This document shows positions 1 to 7,797 of a DNA stretch of 44,758 nt, piece after piece (position 1 is the first letter of the stretch; each line of letters starts with the position of its first letter). The position numbers and the translations under genes were made by a program. This stretch comes from Marinilabiliales bacterium. GTDB taxonomy: Bacteria; Bacteroidota; Bacteroidia; Bacteroidales; F082. The notes under the pieces were generated by a model. That model ran no database searches. It was not told the DNA's origin and worked only from the letters and a program-made list of their open reading frames with translations. The stretch spans positions 1-44,758 of the forward strand of contig PKTA01000050.1 in assembly GCA_002869365.1 (NCBI GenBank), in the 5' to 3' direction.

Positions 1-1085
1 GCACCAAAAGTAGGAGCGATATGAACAACTCCGGTTCCATCTTCAGTGGTTACAAAATCTCCGGGAATAACTTCGAAAGCCTTACCCATTGGTTTCACCC
101 ATGGAAATAACTGCTCGTAAGACATTCCTGTTAATTCGTAACCAGGATGTGAGCCAATAATTTTGTAGGGAATATTTTTATCGCCTAAATTATAATCTTC
201 AAAACTTAGGTTTTCATTTTCCGCTTTGAAATAAGCGCTAAGTCTTTCCTTTGCAAGTATTATGTTAATAGGATCACCAGTATAGGTGTTGAAAGTTTTA
301 ACTGTTAGATATTCAATTTTATCACCTACTGCTAATGCTGTATTCGAAGGTAAAGTCCATGGAGTAGTAGTCCAGGCTATCATATAAATATCGCCTTCAA
401 CATTTTCTAAAACACTGGCCGGAACAGTTTCTTTTTTCAATTTAAACTGTGCAACAGCAGTAGTGTCGGTCACATCTTTATAACAACCGGGTTGGTTAAG
501 TTCATGAGTACTCAATCCGGTACCTGCTGCAGGTGAATAAGGTTGAATTGTATAGCCTTTATAAAGTAAATCGTTATCGAATAACTTCTTAAGTAAATTC
601 CATACCGATTCGATATATTTATTATCGAAGGTTATGTATGGATTATCAAGATCTACCCAATATCCTACTTTCTTTGTAAGGTCATCCCAGAGATCTTTAT
701 ATTTTAAAACCTCCTTACGACAGGCTTTATTATAATCTTCAACGGTAATTTTCTTTCCAATATCCTCTTTTGTTATTCCAAGGGTTTTTTCAACACTAAT
801 TTCCACTGGCAAACCATGAGTATCCCAGCCGGCTTTCCTCTCAACAAATTTTCCCTTTTGTGTTTGATAGCGACAGAATAAATCCTTAATAGTTCTGGCC
901 ATAACATGGTGAATTCCCGGAACACCATTTGCCGAGGGAGGACCTTCGTAAAAAACGAAATTGTCATTCCCTTTTCTCAACTCCATGCTTTTGTTAAAAA
1001 CACCATTCTCCTCCCAGAATTTTAAGACCCCGTCTGCTATACCGGTTAAATTAAGGTGTTTGTATTCCTGATATCCTGTTGACAT
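1..1085 (-). CDS. ileS: Isoleucyl-tRNA synthetase, N-terminal part (3' end outside window)
   Basis: Cytoplasmic class I synthetase that charges tRNA-Ile. About 361 N-terminal codons are visible, starting at the ATG on 1085-1083; the gene runs off the left edge. The class I HIGH signature appears as PGIHH (residues 56-60) within GPPSANGVPGIHH, followed by RKAGWDTHGLPVE and the TTPWTLPSN segment of the editing (CP1) domain. This resembles the eukaryote-like IleRS common in Bacteroidota more than the E. coli type, which is my inference from memory. A -7 box lies 39 bases upstream of the start. The KMSKS loop and C-terminal domain cannot be seen. Confidence 0.96.
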   Translation of the reverse strand, partial: MSTGYQEYKHLNLTGIADGVLKFWEENGVFNKSMELRKGNDNFVFYEGPPSANGVPGIHHVMARTIKDLFCRYQTQKGKFVERKAGWDTHGLPVEISVEKTLGITKEDIGKKITVEDYNKACRKEVLKYKDLWDDLTKKVGYWVDLDNPYITFDNKYIESVWNLLKKLFDNDLLYKGYTIQPYSPAAGTGLSTHELNQPGCYKDVTDTTAVAQFKLKKETVPASVLENVEGDIYMIAWTTTPWTLPSNTALAVGDKIEYLTVKTFNTYTGDPINIILAKERLSAYFKAENENLSFEDYNLGDKNIPYKIIGSHPGYELTGMSYEQLFPWVKPMGKAFEVIPGDFVTTEDGTGVVHIAPTFG

Positions 1086-1124
1086 TAAAAAGATTGTATT
1101 AAATGATAATAAAAAAATTGGGTG

Positions 1125-1132
1125 CAAATTTA
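1125..1132 (-). promoter_or_regulatory. Bacteroidota -7 box for ileS
   Basis: On the minus strand the sequence reads TAAATTTG, an exact TAnnTTTG match, about 40 bases ahead of the ileS ATG. I see no TTG (-33) element at 19-21 bases. Confidence 0.5.
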
Positions 1133-1290
1133 AGCAAAAACCCAATTAGTAACAGTATATGTTATTTTGCCTGCCTTTAAATTGTATTGTGTTGATTATT
1201 TGACATTTAGGCTCTATAAACAATACTGAGGCTTTTTGCATTTAAATAAGAAAACGAATTTTTATGTGTATGAGTAAAAGTTATGTATCT

Positions 1291-1328
1291 AAAAAACAAA
1301 AAAAGGGAGACTGTAATTGGCTCCCTTT
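1291..1328 (-). terminator. Intrinsic terminator of the superoxide reductase gene
   Basis: An 8-bp perfect stem (AAAGGGAG at 1302-1309 with CTCCCTTT at 1321-1328) is followed on the minus strand by a run of eight T, one G and six more T. It begins 19 bases after the stop of the superoxide reductase gene. Confidence 0.85.
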
Positions 1329-1347
1329 ATCATCTGTATACTAAAAC

Positions 1348-1725
1348 TTATTTTACAGCAACTTCTTTTTCATCGCTATGCCAAAGACCATGCTTTGTGC
1401 AATATGCAGTTGCCAGTAATTTCATATCTCTTGAAGGAACTATATTAAAATCTACTTCCACATGTCCGGGTTTATTCCCTAAAGTTCCGGGAGTAAATGT
1501 TGCTTCTGCAAGAAGTGTTTCTCTGTTCCAGAGTTGTACATTAGCAATGTAATGATCAAAATCGTCAGGATGAGTATACTCATTTCCGAGTTTAACTTTT
1601 ACAGTAAATTTTTCACCTTCTTTGGCAGTATCCTCACAATGAATAAATGGTGAATGACGATCGATATAATCCTTTTTTGCTTCTCTTTCTATCGTTGAAA
1701 TATCAACGTATCTGTTAATTTTCAT
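1348..1725 (-). CDS. Superoxide reductase, neelaredoxin type (class II-like)
   Basis: Reduces superoxide to hydrogen peroxide at a single Fe(His)4(Cys) centre, as known for the neelaredoxin/desulfoferrodoxin C-terminal family. The 125-residue protein shows the ligands in order: His24 (RHSPF), His52 (YTHP), His58 (DHYI), Cys109 and His112 (CTKHGLW). The N-terminal rubredoxin-like desulforedoxin domain of class I enzymes is absent. The usual Glu of the EKHVP loop is replaced by DRHSP, so Asp22 may take its place; the family varies here. The gene is monocistronic, with its own terminator. It suggests an anaerobe or microaerophile coping with oxygen exposure. Confidence 0.88.
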   Translation of the reverse strand: MKINRYVDISTIEREAKKDYIDRHSPFIHCEDTAKEGEKFTVKVKLGNEYTHPDDFDHYIANVQLWNRETLLAEATFTPGTLGNKPGHVEVDFNIVPSRDMKLLATAYCTKHGLWHSDEKEVAVK

Positions 1726-1824
1726 ATGTGTTTATTTTTAAAATTAATTTTTGATAAAAGTAAAATTTATAATTATTTTTCAGCCTAATTCTTAATAAAC
1801 TTTAACGAATATATTTAAGTCTGC

Positions 1825-2337
1825 TTAGATATTTTCAGAATGATAAACTATCATATTTGTAATTAATTCATTTTTAGTTCTATCATCTAAATCTGTAATA
1901 ATTTCATAAATCTGCCTCTTTTTTTCTTCCATGGAAAGATCGCCTTTCAAAACAGTATTAATCTCTTTAATTTGAGAGCCTTTTAACTCATCAAAAACAA
2001 AATTAATTAATTTGTTTGCCTCTTCATTTTTTGTTTCATTATTTTTGCTCTTCAGGCCAAATGCTGTGATCTCATCAATGGAGGCGCGGATAATTTCTTT
2101 TGCCAGTTTTTTGGTTTTACCAAGATAGGAATCATTTCCGGAAGCATCTCTGAGCGACCATGAACTATGTTCATATTCCAGTAAATTTATCTGTATAACT
2201 TTCTCATCAGAAGCACCAAATATCCTTGAAAGTAAAAGGTAATTATATTTCTTCCATGAATCTAAATTAAAATTTTTAGAGTCGATATTTTCCAATTGCT
2301 CTTGCAATAATTTTATAATTTCTTTTTTACTTTCCAT
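1825..2337 (-). CDS. Hypothetical protein, 170 residues
   Basis: I do not recognise this protein. It is soluble (no signal peptide or membrane segment), charged and predicted mainly helical. The N-terminal half contains W28 and a LLLSRIFGASDEK stretch followed by YEHSSWSL; the C-terminal half is a Lys/Glu-rich helical region with a possible coiled coil. It starts 7 bases after the stop of the secreted propeller gene, so co-transcription is likely, although one product is exported and the other should stay in the cytoplasm. Base composition matches the neighbours. No function is proposed. Confidence 0.75.
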   Translation of the reverse strand: MESKKEIIKLLQEQLENIDSKNFNLDSWKKYNYLLLSRIFGASDEKVIQINLLEYEHSSWSLRDASGNDSYLGKTKKLAKEIIRASIDEITAFGLKSKNNETKNEEANKLINFVFDELKGSQIKEINTVLKGDLSMEEKKRQIYEIITDLDDRTKNELITNMIVYHSENI

Positions 2338-2344
2338 GATAACA

Positions 2345-3976
2345 TTACTTTATAACAACTATAAAATTCTCATTTTCAGGCAATACCTGAACATTATATG
2401 ATGCCGGTGGCAAATCAGTGGATATAGCAGTTTCAATATCGCTAATATCTTTAGTAAATACTAATCGTCCATCCATTGAGTAAATATTTACTTTTGATTG
2501 TGCTGAAGGGTTTTTTATATGTATTTTAAACTCACCTTTGGAAGGATTGGGACTTATAAAAATATTAGAGTTTTTATTTTCACTTACCGAATTATTATCA
2601 TAATTCAACTTGCTCACAAACATATCCATACCTCCCCATCCTTCTATTGAATGATCGCCAAAACTAGCTTGCTCCTGATAATTGCCACAAATATACAATG
2701 AACCCGATTCGGGAGCACCTTTGCAAATTCCATAGGCATAATCTAAAAAGTTGCCACCTGCTCTTTTGGCCCATTCAACTTCTCCTGCATAGTTATAAGC
2801 AACTACAAACACATCTGACTTTCCAACGCTTTCCAATAATAAGTCGCCAAAATTTGCATTTGAAGAGAAGAATCCTGTAGTGAAAGAAACGCCATTATTA
2901 TTCGTAAACATATCCCTCGACTGATCTATCCCGTATCCACCACCCGACTTAAGCCACATAGTTTCCCCATTTTGATTTAGCTTTACCAGATATGTATCGA
3001 AATCGAATTGACCACCGGAAGATTCTACCGCCAGATCCCCGAAAGTTAGTTTACCTGAATACGTCCCATTGGAATAAACATGAGCTTCAGCATCCAAACC
3101 TATCCCAAATCCTCTTGCATAATCGTTGGCTCCGCCGATTCCCTTTCTCGCCCATATGAAATTTCCGGCAGCGTCCATACGTGAAACAAATGAACCAACG
3201 ATGGCAGTACATTCAATAAAGTTATCCCCAAAAAATGCTTTTCCATTAAACATACCAGCAATATAAATATCTCCATTACTATCGTCAGAAATAATATTAT
3301 ATGCCCGGTCTTCACCAATACCTCCGGCACGTTTTACCCATTGAATATTCCCTGAACTGGAATAATTTGCAATAAAAATATCACGATTACCTTCACTAGA
3401 TACTGTAATTTCATTTCCAAAATTTGCGGTATATCTAAAACTTCCTGAAACCAAAACATCATTTTCTGCATTGGTAGTCAGCCTGTTACCGTAGTCATCA
3501 CCTTCTCCGCCTGCTCGTTTAGCCCACAAAGCATCTCCCTCGGCATTGTATCTTGCAACAAACATGTCGGTACTACCCTGGCTTTCTATTACATTATCTC
3601 CGAAATGTAAATCTTCGGAAAACCACCCAGTAATTATGGGAAACCCATCCCAGTCGGTAGTTATTCCGGCAGTAACATCATCGGCGGCTCCCCAGGCTTT
3701 TTTAACCCACAATAGTTCACCACTACTATTATATTTGGCAATAAAAATATCTTTGCCTCCTTCGCTGCTAAGCACAATATCGCCAAAATGGGCATTGCCT
3801 GAAAACCATCCGCTTACATAAACATTGCCATCATTATCAGAACTGATACAATAAGCCTGGTCGCTGGATTCTCCACCTGAATTTTGTACCCATTCAAAAG
3901 ATTGAGCATTCAATAATTGTATTGATAAAATGGTCAATACCAAAATTATTGATGTCTTATTCGTAAATATTTTCAT
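2345..3976 (-). CDS. Secreted seven-repeat beta-propeller protein with T9SS sorting domain
   Basis: Residues 1-24 form a signal peptide (hydrophobic core, cut after LLNA). Residues about 25-460 hold seven repeats of roughly 60-65 residues, each with a conserved FGD (or FGN) turn, an S/E-G-x-D-x-F-hydrophobic-x-Y/L strand and a WxKxxGGxxxD strand, like SBBP (beta-propeller) repeats. Seven units fit a closed seven-bladed propeller. The last 70 or so residues are a type A Por secretion tail (SPNPSKGEF, then a Gly-Arg-Leu-Val strand and a final VVIK). Such proteins cross the outer membrane by the type IX system and are often anchored to the cell surface. Ligand unknown. The 170-residue gene follows after 7 bases. 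Confidence 0.88.
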   Translation of the reverse strand: MKIFTNKTSIILVLTILSIQLLNAQSFEWVQNSGGESSDQAYCISSDNDGNVYVSGWFSGNAHFGDIVLSSEGGKDIFIAKYNSSGELLWVKKAWGAADDVTAGITTDWDGFPIITGWFSEDLHFGDNVIESQGSTDMFVARYNAEGDALWAKRAGGEGDDYGNRLTTNAENDVLVSGSFRYTANFGNEITVSSEGNRDIFIANYSSSGNIQWVKRAGGIGEDRAYNIISDDSNGDIYIAGMFNGKAFFGDNFIECTAIVGSFVSRMDAAGNFIWARKGIGGANDYARGFGIGLDAEAHVYSNGTYSGKLTFGDLAVESSGGQFDFDTYLVKLNQNGETMWLKSGGGYGIDQSRDMFTNNNGVSFTTGFFSSNANFGDLLLESVGKSDVFVVAYNYAGEVEWAKRAGGNFLDYAYGICKGAPESGSLYICGNYQEQASFGDHSIEGWGGMDMFVSKLNYDNNSVSENKNSNIFISPNPSKGEFKIHIKNPSAQSKVNIYSMDGRLVFTKDISDIETAISTDLPPASYNVQVLPENENFIVVIK

Positions 3977-4044
3977 TATAATATTTTATTGATTTATATT
4001 CTTTTCATTTCCGGTTTAAGCAGTCATGTAAAAATAACTAATTT

Positions 4045-4052
4045 TATCTTTG
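4045..4052 (+). promoter_or_regulatory. -7 box for the DUF6265-like lipoprotein
   Basis: TATCTTTG matches TAnnTTTG exactly, 42 bases before the ATG at 4095. Confidence 0.5.
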
Positions 4053-4094
4053 CATGCAAAGTATAATATTTAATAGGCTTTAAAAACTGAATTT

Positions 4095-4574
4095 ATGATG
4101 GCATTAAAAATTAAGTGGTTTTTTATGATGGTAATTTTCTCCTCAATAATTATTGTTATGAGTTCGTGCTATCGACCCACAGGTTCACAAAGCATTAAGG
4201 ATTTAAAGCAATTAGAGGGAAATTGGAAATCATATAAAGGCGTTGTTTTTAACGAAAACTGGATTTATGAGAGTGAAAATTTCTTTAAGGGAATAGGCTT
4301 TAGTTTGAATGAAAACGATACATCCTTCTACGAGAACTTATCAATAAAAATGTATAACGATACTATTTATTATTCGGTAATTTTAGAGTCGGATAGGGTA
4401 ACAAAATTTAAACTAACAGAGGCAAAAAAACATAAATGGACATTTGTAAATCCTGATAACGAATTTCCATCAATTATCAATTATGAAATTGAAAACGATA
4501 CTTTATTAAACATTTCGATTTCTAATATAAGAGGTAACAAAGAGCAGTTTTTCTGGTTAAAGAAAGTAAAATAA
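4095..4574 (+). CDS. DUF6265-like lipoprotein
   Basis: A 159-residue protein with an N-terminal hydrophobic signal ending in a lipobox-like VMSSC (Cys near residue 24), so probably a lipoprotein. The mature part has the pattern LxGxW, then ENW, GxGF, ENLSIK, and a late NPDNEFPSIINYE motif, which resembles the DUF6265 lipocalin-like beta-barrel family (usually NPxHDFPxxIxY). Function of the family is unknown. M1 and M2 are adjacent ATGs; either could start. The stop lies one base from the convergent dus stop. Confidence 0.75.
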   Translation: MMALKIKWFFMMVIFSSIIIVMSSCYRPTGSQSIKDLKQLEGNWKSYKGVVFNENWIYESENFFKGIGFSLNENDTSFYENLSIKMYNDTIYYSVILESDRVTKFKLTEAKKHKWTFVNPDNEFPSIINYEIENDTLLNISISNIRGNKEQFFWLKKVK

Positions 4575-4575
4575 A

Positions 4576-5556
4576 TTAATTTTTTAAAGTTTCGTTTCCC
4601 ATCCATTCAAAAGTGTCAAACACAAAGGCTACTGCATTTTCATATTCTTCTGGTGATTTGGTTTTTTTTATCAGGTTGAATACTTTCTGCTGATTGTTAA
4701 ATGAGTATGACAGAAAACTACAATACTCTTTCATAACATTTATTACATGCGGACGCCCATTCATTTTTTTTAAATAAGACAGATATAAATCGGTAACAAA
4801 CTTATAAATATATGATTTCTGATTTTCCTTGTCAGGCACTTCCATATTTTTAATAATGGCAGGAAGGAAAGGGTTTCTCAGCAAGCCTCTGCCTATCATC
4901 CATTTATCAATAGTTTTAAAATTATTATCGAATTTAATGAAGTCCTCACTGGTAAAAATGTCGCCGTTATAAACGAGAGGAATATTGCATAAATCTATTA
5001 TTTTTTCAAAAACATCAGCCTTTACTTCTCCTTTATATAATTGTTTTCCAATACGTGCATGAATCGTTAATTCAGAAATTTTATGTTTATTAAAAACATC
5101 TATCAAAGGAAAGATTTCGTCTTCAGAAAAGTACCCTAGGCGGCATTTTACGGAAAACTTTAGTTTTAAATCATTATCAATTTGATTTAAAATATCATCT
5201 ATTTCATTTGGAAAGGGAAGCAATCCGGAACCTCTTTTTTTATTTGCAACACGTGGATAGGGGCATCCCAGATTCCAGTTTATTTCTTTAAAACCTTTAT
5301 CATGACAGTAATTTGCAAACCGTAATATTTCAGATGCATCCTTCGACAGGATTTGAGGTACAACTTCAATTTTGTTCTGATATTGAAATTCTAAATCCCG
5401 GCCACGTTTAGCCAGTGTATTGGTTTTATGTACCGAAGTAAAAAAGGGTGTGAAAAGTTTATCAATACCCTGAAAATACTTGCTGTAGATTTCTCGAAAA
5501 GTGTAGGTTGTAACCCCCTGAAAAGGAGCAAGATATATATGTTTGTCAGTTTTCAT
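4576..5556 (-). CDS. dus: tRNA-dihydrouridine synthase
   Basis: FMN-dependent enzyme that reduces uridine to dihydrouridine in the tRNA D-loop. The 326-residue protein starts with the family's YLAPFQGVT (LAPMxGvT-like) motif. The catalytic cysteine is Cys98 in NWNLGCPYP, followed by KKRGSGLL. The FMN-phosphate region is seen as FSVKCRLG, LTIHAR and VYNGDI, and the C-terminal helical part has MIGRGLLRNPF. It is a TIM-barrel Dus; which of the DusA/B/C specificities it has cannot be told from sequence. The -7 box is only seven bases before the start codon. Confidence 0.93.
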   Translation of the reverse strand: MKTDKHIYLAPFQGVTTYTFREIYSKYFQGIDKLFTPFFTSVHKTNTLAKRGRDLEFQYQNKIEVVPQILSKDASEILRFANYCHDKGFKEINWNLGCPYPRVANKKRGSGLLPFPNEIDDILNQIDNDLKLKFSVKCRLGYFSEDEIFPLIDVFNKHKISELTIHARIGKQLYKGEVKADVFEKIIDLCNIPLVYNGDIFTSEDFIKFDNNFKTIDKWMIGRGLLRNPFLPAIIKNMEVPDKENQKSYIYKFVTDLYLSYLKKMNGRPHVINVMKEYCSFLSYSFNNQQKVFNLIKKTKSPEEYENAVAFVFDTFEWMGNETLKN

Positions 5557-5563
5557 ATTTCAG

Positions 5564-5571
5564 CAAAAATA
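5564..5571 (-). promoter_or_regulatory. -7 box for dus, nearly leaderless
   Basis: The minus strand reads TATTTTTG, an exact TAnnTTTG match, with seven bases to the dus ATG. The predicted transcript start falls within a few bases of the start codon. Confidence 0.45.
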
Positions 5572-5650
5572 AGAAAACAAAATTAATATTCATTTTTTAA
5601 TTTTATTTCAGAAATAAGATTAATAGTATGGTATGCATTGTGTTATATTG

Positions 5651-5658
5651 TAAATTTG
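5651..5658 (+). promoter_or_regulatory. -7 box for the FKBP lipoprotein
   Basis: TAAATTTG matches TAnnTTTG, 21 bases before the ATG at 5680. It supports that start over the in-frame ATG at 5638, which lies upstream of the box. Confidence 0.5.
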
Positions 5659-5679
5659 CAGATATTAAAAAACATAACA

Positions 5680-6144
5680 ATGTTTAAAAAGATATTTTTA
5701 TTCGCCCTTATGGGGATTTCAATACTTTCATTTGACTCATGTGATAAAGGACCTTCGCAGGAAGAAATTGATCAGGAGTTAATTGAAGCATATATACTTG
5801 AGAATAATTTAAACACCACAAAAACTGAAAGTGGTCTGCATTATATTATTTATGATGAAGGCGATGATAATCATCCGGATTATTATTCATTTATAATAGC
5901 AAGATATAAGGGTTATCTTCTGGACGGTACCGTTTTTGATGATGGATCACAAGAATTAAATGTACAGTTAGCGCAAATGATTCCCGGTTGGATTGAAGGC
6001 TTACAACTAATAGGTGAAGGTGGTGAGATGTTGCTGATTATACCATCTAATCTGGGTTATGGAGGTATTGCCAAAGCAAAAATACCTGAGTATTCAGTAC
6101 TTGTTTTTGAATTAAAACTTCTACAGGTTTACGATAAAAAATAA
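5680..6144 (+). CDS. FKBP-type peptidyl-prolyl isomerase lipoprotein
   Basis: Envelope prolyl isomerase. The start at 5680 gives a clean lipoprotein signal (MFKK, hydrophobic core, LSFDSC with Cys near residue 20) of a 154-residue product; the in-frame ATG at 5638 would add 14 residues and lies upstream of the -7 box. The FKBP domain occupies about the last 105 residues: GLHYIIYDEG, YKGYLLDGTVFDD, then QMIPGWIEGLQLIGEGG, PSNLGYG and a terminal VFELKLL strand. These are the core FKBP strands, including the active-site VFD and W-x-E-x-L segments. It lies just ahead of recX but in a different functional class. Confidence 0.9.
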   Translation: MFKKIFLFALMGISILSFDSCDKGPSQEEIDQELIEAYILENNLNTTKTESGLHYIIYDEGDDNHPDYYSFIIARYKGYLLDGTVFDDGSQELNVQLAQMIPGWIEGLQLIGEGGEMLLIIPSNLGYGGIAKAKIPEYSVLVFELKLLQVYDKK

Positions 6145-6154
6145 TTATTATCTT

Positions 6155-6625
6155 GTGGAAAAATTTATAGAAATGTCACCACAACAAAGTTTTCTATACG
6201 AAAAAGCCAGAAATTTTTGCGATTATCAGGAAAGATGTATTTATGAGGTAAAAACAAAATTACTTCAATGGAGTGCCTCAGAAGACAGCATTGAAAAAAT
6301 TATTAATAAACTTGAAAATGAGGATTATATAAATGAGGAACGCTATGCTGTAGCCTTTGCAAATGGAAAACTCAGAAATAATAAATGGGGTAAAAACAAA
6401 ATTTTCTATGCGCTTTCGAAAAAACATGTTCCTGAAATATATATTCAAATGGCTCTCAATGAAATTGATGATGAGGAATATATAAACATTTTAAAATCAA
6501 TTATTTCTTCAAAGAAGATAAACGAAGCTGATGATTTTAAAAGAAAAGCCAAGATGGTAAATTATTGTAAACAAAAAGGCTTTCAAACATCTGTAGTTAT
6601 GGAAGTTCTAAACGGTAAACTATAA
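6155..6625 (+). CDS. recX: Regulatory protein RecX
   Basis: Small helical modulator of the RecA filament. The 156-residue product shows three tandem RecX three-helix repeats: an N-terminal YEKARNFCDYQERCIYEV unit, LENEDYINEERYAVAFANGK (the most conserved RecX signature) and the C-terminal KAKMVNYCKQKGFQTSVVMEVL. The start may be the GTG at 6155 or the ATG six codons later at 6173; neither has a Shine-Dalgarno sequence. It lies 10 bases after the FKBP gene and may be co-transcribed. recA itself is not in the window. Confidence 0.88.
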   Translation: MEKFIEMSPQQSFLYEKARNFCDYQERCIYEVKTKLLQWSASEDSIEKIINKLENEDYINEERYAVAFANGKLRNNKWGKNKIFYALSKKHVPEIYIQMALNEIDDEEYINILKSIISSKKINEADDFKRKAKMVNYCKQKGFQTSVVMEVLNGKL

Positions 6626-6673
6626 ACTTATTTTTACATCCGGGTATAAAGGATAAGCATGATTAATTTCTTC

Positions 6674-6681
6674 TATATTTG
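6674..6681 (+). promoter_or_regulatory. -7 box for prfB
   Basis: TATATTTG matches TAnnTTTG, 23 bases before the prfB ATG at 6705. Confidence 0.5.
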
Positions 6682-6704
6682 CGAAAAATAAAAACCAATT
6701 AAAC

Positions 6705-7797
6705 ATGTACTCTTCCGAAGCACAAAAAGAACTATTTAAGAGGCTTGAAGCCTTGAGGAGGTATCTTTGACATCGACCAAAAACTAATTGAAATTGAGGA
6801 AGATGAAGAGAAAACCCAGGATCCTGATTTCTGGAACGACCCAAAAAGTGCAGAAACGCTTTTAAAACAAATTAACGAACAAAAAGATATTACCAATTCC
6901 TTTTTGCAAGCCAAAGAATTATATGATGATTTGGAAGTTTTGGTGGAGTTCCATGAAATGGGCGAAACTTCACAGGAAGAAGTAGATAAGCATTTCAATA
7001 AGTGCTTAAAGGCCGTTGAGGATTTGGAGTTTTTCCAAATGCTAAGCAGACCAGAGGATAAACTCAATGCTATTTTAAAAATAAATCCGGGAGCAGGAGG
7101 TACTGAGAGCCAGGATTGGGCAGAAATGCTCATGCGAATGTATATTCGTTATGCAGAACGTCAGAATTTTAAAGTTAAAGAACTTGATTATCAGGAAGGT
7201 GATGTGGCAGGGATAAAATCCGTTTCGCTCGAAATTGAAGGTGATTATGTTTTTGGATATTTAAAAGGAGAAAATGGTGTGCATCGTTTGGTACGCCTCT
7301 CCCCTTTCGATTCGGCCAACAGAAGGCATACATCATTTGCCTCTGTTTATGTTTACCCCGTAGTTGACGACAGCATTGAAATTGTTATTAACCCTGCTGA
7401 TATATGGTGGGACACATTTCGTTCAGGTGGTCCGGGAGGTCAGAATGTAAATAAAGTTGAAACGGCAGTTCGTTTGCATCACGACCCATCTGGCTTGGTT
7501 ATTGAATGTCAGGAAACCCGTTCACAAGGTCAAAACAGGGAAAAAGCCCTTAAAATGCTTAAGTCGCAACTTTATGAAATAGAAATCCGAAAGCAAGAGG
7601 ATGAAAGAGCGAGAATTGAAGGTAACAAAAAGAAAATTGAATGGGGCTCTCAAATAAGGTCGTACACTATGCATCCCTACAAACTTGTAAAAGACGTGAG
7701 AACAAATCATGAATCTTCAGATGTACAAGGGGTTATGGATGGCGATCTGGATGAATTCATAAAGGCATTCCTAATGGAATTCGGCTCCGACAAATAA
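6705..7797 (+). CDS. prfB: Peptide chain release factor 2 (programmed +1 frameshift)
   Basis: Releases peptides at UGA and UAA. The true product is 6705-6767 joined to 6769-7797 (363 residues): the first 21 codons end at an in-frame UGA at 6768-6770, and a +1 slip on CUU carries ribosomes into the long frame. Hallmarks of RF2 are the SPF tripeptide that reads the stop codon (about residues 199-201, [15 protein letters not shown]) and the catalytic GGQ (about 244-246, [11 protein letters not shown]). Without the frameshift the gene would be called from an internal TTG at 6904 and lose 66 residues of domain 1. The stop codon directly abuts the convergent rsgA stop. Confidence 0.96.
6756..6771 (+). 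promoter_or_regulatory. prfB programmed +1 frameshift site
   Basis: AGGAGG (6756-6761), spacer TAT, slippery CTT (6765-6767), then in-frame TGA followed by C. This is the same arrangement and spacing as the autoregulatory RF2 site of E. coli: low RF2 means slow UGA termination and more slippage. The AGGAGG acts inside the gene as an anti-Shine-Dalgarno target, not as an initiation site. Confidence 0.95.

Noticed and set aside
1283-1552. Plus-strand open frame overlapping the superoxide reductase terminator
   Set aside because: It runs through the terminator hairpin and antisense to the superoxide reductase; it has no domain or promoter box.
2345-3976. Tandem DNA repeats
   Set aside because: The repeats are at protein level (beta-propeller blades); nucleotide identity between blades is low.
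6732-7133. Open frame antisense to prfB
   Set aside because: prfB covers both strands here with conserved RF2 motifs; the antisense product is Ser-rich with no domain.
6904-7797. prfB called from the internal TTG at 6904
   Set aside because: It removes the first 66 residues; the frameshift site with AGGAGG, CTT and TGA-C, plus the ATG at 6705, explains the upstream part.
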